From: Owenia fusiformis
Lineage: Eukaryota > Annelida > Polychaeta > Sabellida > Oweniidae
DNA: 64,000 bases
Direction of reading: 5' to 3'
NCBI GenBank assembly: GCA_903813345.2
Contig: CAIIXF020000012.1
Span: 30,901,001-30,965,000 of the forward strand
In this document: one piece after another, positions 62,538 through 64,000 of the stretch
How the letters are laid out: each line of letters starts with the position of its first letter
Numbering within the stretch: the first letter of the stretch is position 1
The notes under the pieces: generated by a model
The model's input: the letters and a program-made list of their open reading frames with translations, nothing else
Database searches by the model: none
What the model was told of the DNA's origin: nothing
Made by a program: the position numbers and the translations under genes

Positions 62538-63058
62538 TCATCACTGGTGATCCACTCGATTACGCTGGTTACCAAAACGATTCGTTTCGTTTTGGTAACA
62601 AAATGTCGGAACATCGAAGGTACGATTTTACTTTTTTCCTTATTTCACACGTTGTAGGCAGAATTCCGACGACATTTTTAACACAAACGTGTATCAGTAT
62701 CATATGTTTAAGAAAATGTACATATTTGCGAACAAATAGTTCAGAAGACAACAGAATCGTCGATTTAATTTCTCACTTAAGTTACATAAACGGTTTTTTC
62801 GAAAAACAGTTAAGATCTGCACTTAAGTGAGGAATTAAATCGACGATTCTGTTGTCTTCTGAGCTATTTTTTCGCAAACATGTACATTTTCTAAAACATA
62901 TGATGCTGATACACGTTTGTGACAAAAACGTCGCTGGTATTCTGCCTACAACGCGTGAAATAAGGAAAAAGAAAAATCGTACCTTCGATGTCCGACATAT
63001 TGTTACCAAAACGAACCGTTTCGGTAACCAGCGTAATCGAGCGGATCACCAGTGATCA
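62538..63058. mobile_element. 520-bp palindromic element
   Basis: TCACTGGTGATCC...CGATTACGCTGGTTACC at the left is inverted at the right. Arms pair over about 240 bp, leaving a loop at about 62785-62820. Paired minus/plus frames of about 60-70 codons are the same arm read twice. Confidence 0.8.
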
Positions 63059-63756
63059 TTGTACAACTAAAATTAATTGAATTCAATTTTTGAATTGAAA
63101 CAAAATACAATAATAATGTTAACATATAGAGTATGTTAAATAGCTAATGAGTCCTGATAAATCATGACATCTATTTCTTCTCCAGTCCTAAAACTGTGCA
63201 TCTGTGCCTTTGCTAATTTATATGTGGTTGAATACAATGCCTATTATGTAATGGATTGACATTAAGGTATATGATAACTATCACACTTATTGACAGTTAT
63301 AACACATCCCATCTGATGTGTTCAGATCACAGAATATGCCTAATAAAATCAAAGCAATTTTCGGTTGAAACAGAAGGATGTTATGAGTATCGAAATGTAA
63401 TGAGTGGCTATTGCACTAGGCCGTGTGGGCTCACCGTTCGGAATATCCTGCTTTAAAACTATTTGATTAGCCAACCGTATGTCCATGTCTAGCCCTGCCA
63501 TCTGCAAAACGTATCCATACTGTAGCGAACGGTGAGGCCACGTGGTCTAACGTAACAGCTCCATAAAGTGTTGAAAGATTGAATTTAATAAAAAAGAAAT
63601 TATATTGCATAAACGTGAATTTGCATTGTGTTTCTAGTCCTATACGTCATGTATTCCATTAGAAAGTTTTAGAGAACGTCTTCTTTTAGACGGAATTCAT
63701 AGACATATACAGTACCATTATACAAGAGATGAGCAGTCTGTAGATATTCGTTAATT

Positions 63757-63895
63757 GGTTATCCCACATTTGCTCCGATTCATTGCCCGGCGGCCGACAG
63801 ATTAAATATTCTGTTCAAAAACTGAATGCAATTGTCAGCAGGATACTCAATCGGCCGGACGCCGGCCGATAAATCTGAGCAAATGTGACCAGGTG
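63757..63895. mobile_element. GGTCACAT palindromic MITE, copy C
   Basis: CACATTTGCTCCGATTCATT to AATCTGAGCAAATGTGACC with core ACTCAATCGGCCGGACGCC. Confidence 0.65.
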
Positions 63896-64000
63896 TGAAA
63901 GAAATGATGGTCCCCCAGGGATTATGGTCCCCTTTCTTAACGGCCCTTATTGGCCCAGATTGCGTATAAGATAATGAGGGAAAAAGTTTAGGTCACCATA

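Noticed and set aside
1-64000. CRISPR arrays, bacterial operons or phage genes
   Set aside because: Tandem arrays lack the constant-repeat/variable-spacer pattern, and spliced animal genes show this is eukaryotic DNA.

Overview
This is an AT-rich, intron-containing animal nuclear window. Exons are short with GT-AG junctions, 3' ends carry AATAAA signals, and DNA-transposon relics and minisatellites are very dense. The proteins look like ordinary bilaterian orthologs, many with human-like residues recalled from family knowledge. The repeat content (CAGTRAAACCT repeats, CAGG...CCTG MITEs, fold-back elements) suggests an aquatic invertebrate. I cannot fix the phylum from sequence alone.

Layout. 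(1) 94-13633 (+): 3' half of NAA25, the NatB N-acetyltransferase auxiliary subunit, in twelve exons. One intron holds a 129-bp tandem array copied from the preceding exon plus its splice donor, and one array copy is split by a 4.5-kb fold-back element. (2) 13634-20177: intergenic, with a non-LTR reverse-transcriptase remnant interrupted by a 1-kb palindrome, then an 85-bp array. (3) 20306-23326 (-): complete MGST3-type microsomal glutathione transferase in five coding exons. An intron minisatellite is built from its exon 2/donor junction. (4) 26099-28496 (+): claudin/PMP22-like four-span protein in three exons, divergent from MGST3. (5) 28558-33120: no gene found; repeats. (6) 33121-35673 (-): single-pass LRR receptor with a 10-nt first coding exon. 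(7) 39108-41124 (-): mitochondrial ribosomal protein L50, without a resolved start. (8) 41125-48717: CTCCGAG-rich low-complexity tract and several MITEs, including a nested insertion. (9) 48718-50474 (+): first 311 residues of delta-tubulin (TUBD1). (10) 50475-64000: TUBD1 3' exons not found; fold-back and mariner-like elements and a long minisatellite.

The genes have unrelated housekeeping or surface roles, so I see no operon-like logic or new multi-gene system. The most unusual signal is structural. In two genes (NAA25, MGST3) an intronic tandem array was seeded from an exon end together with its 5' splice site, leaving series of decoy donors. In NAA25 (at 11105 and 7754), TUBD1 and MGST3 exon 1, repeats begin within about 0-20 nt of a donor.
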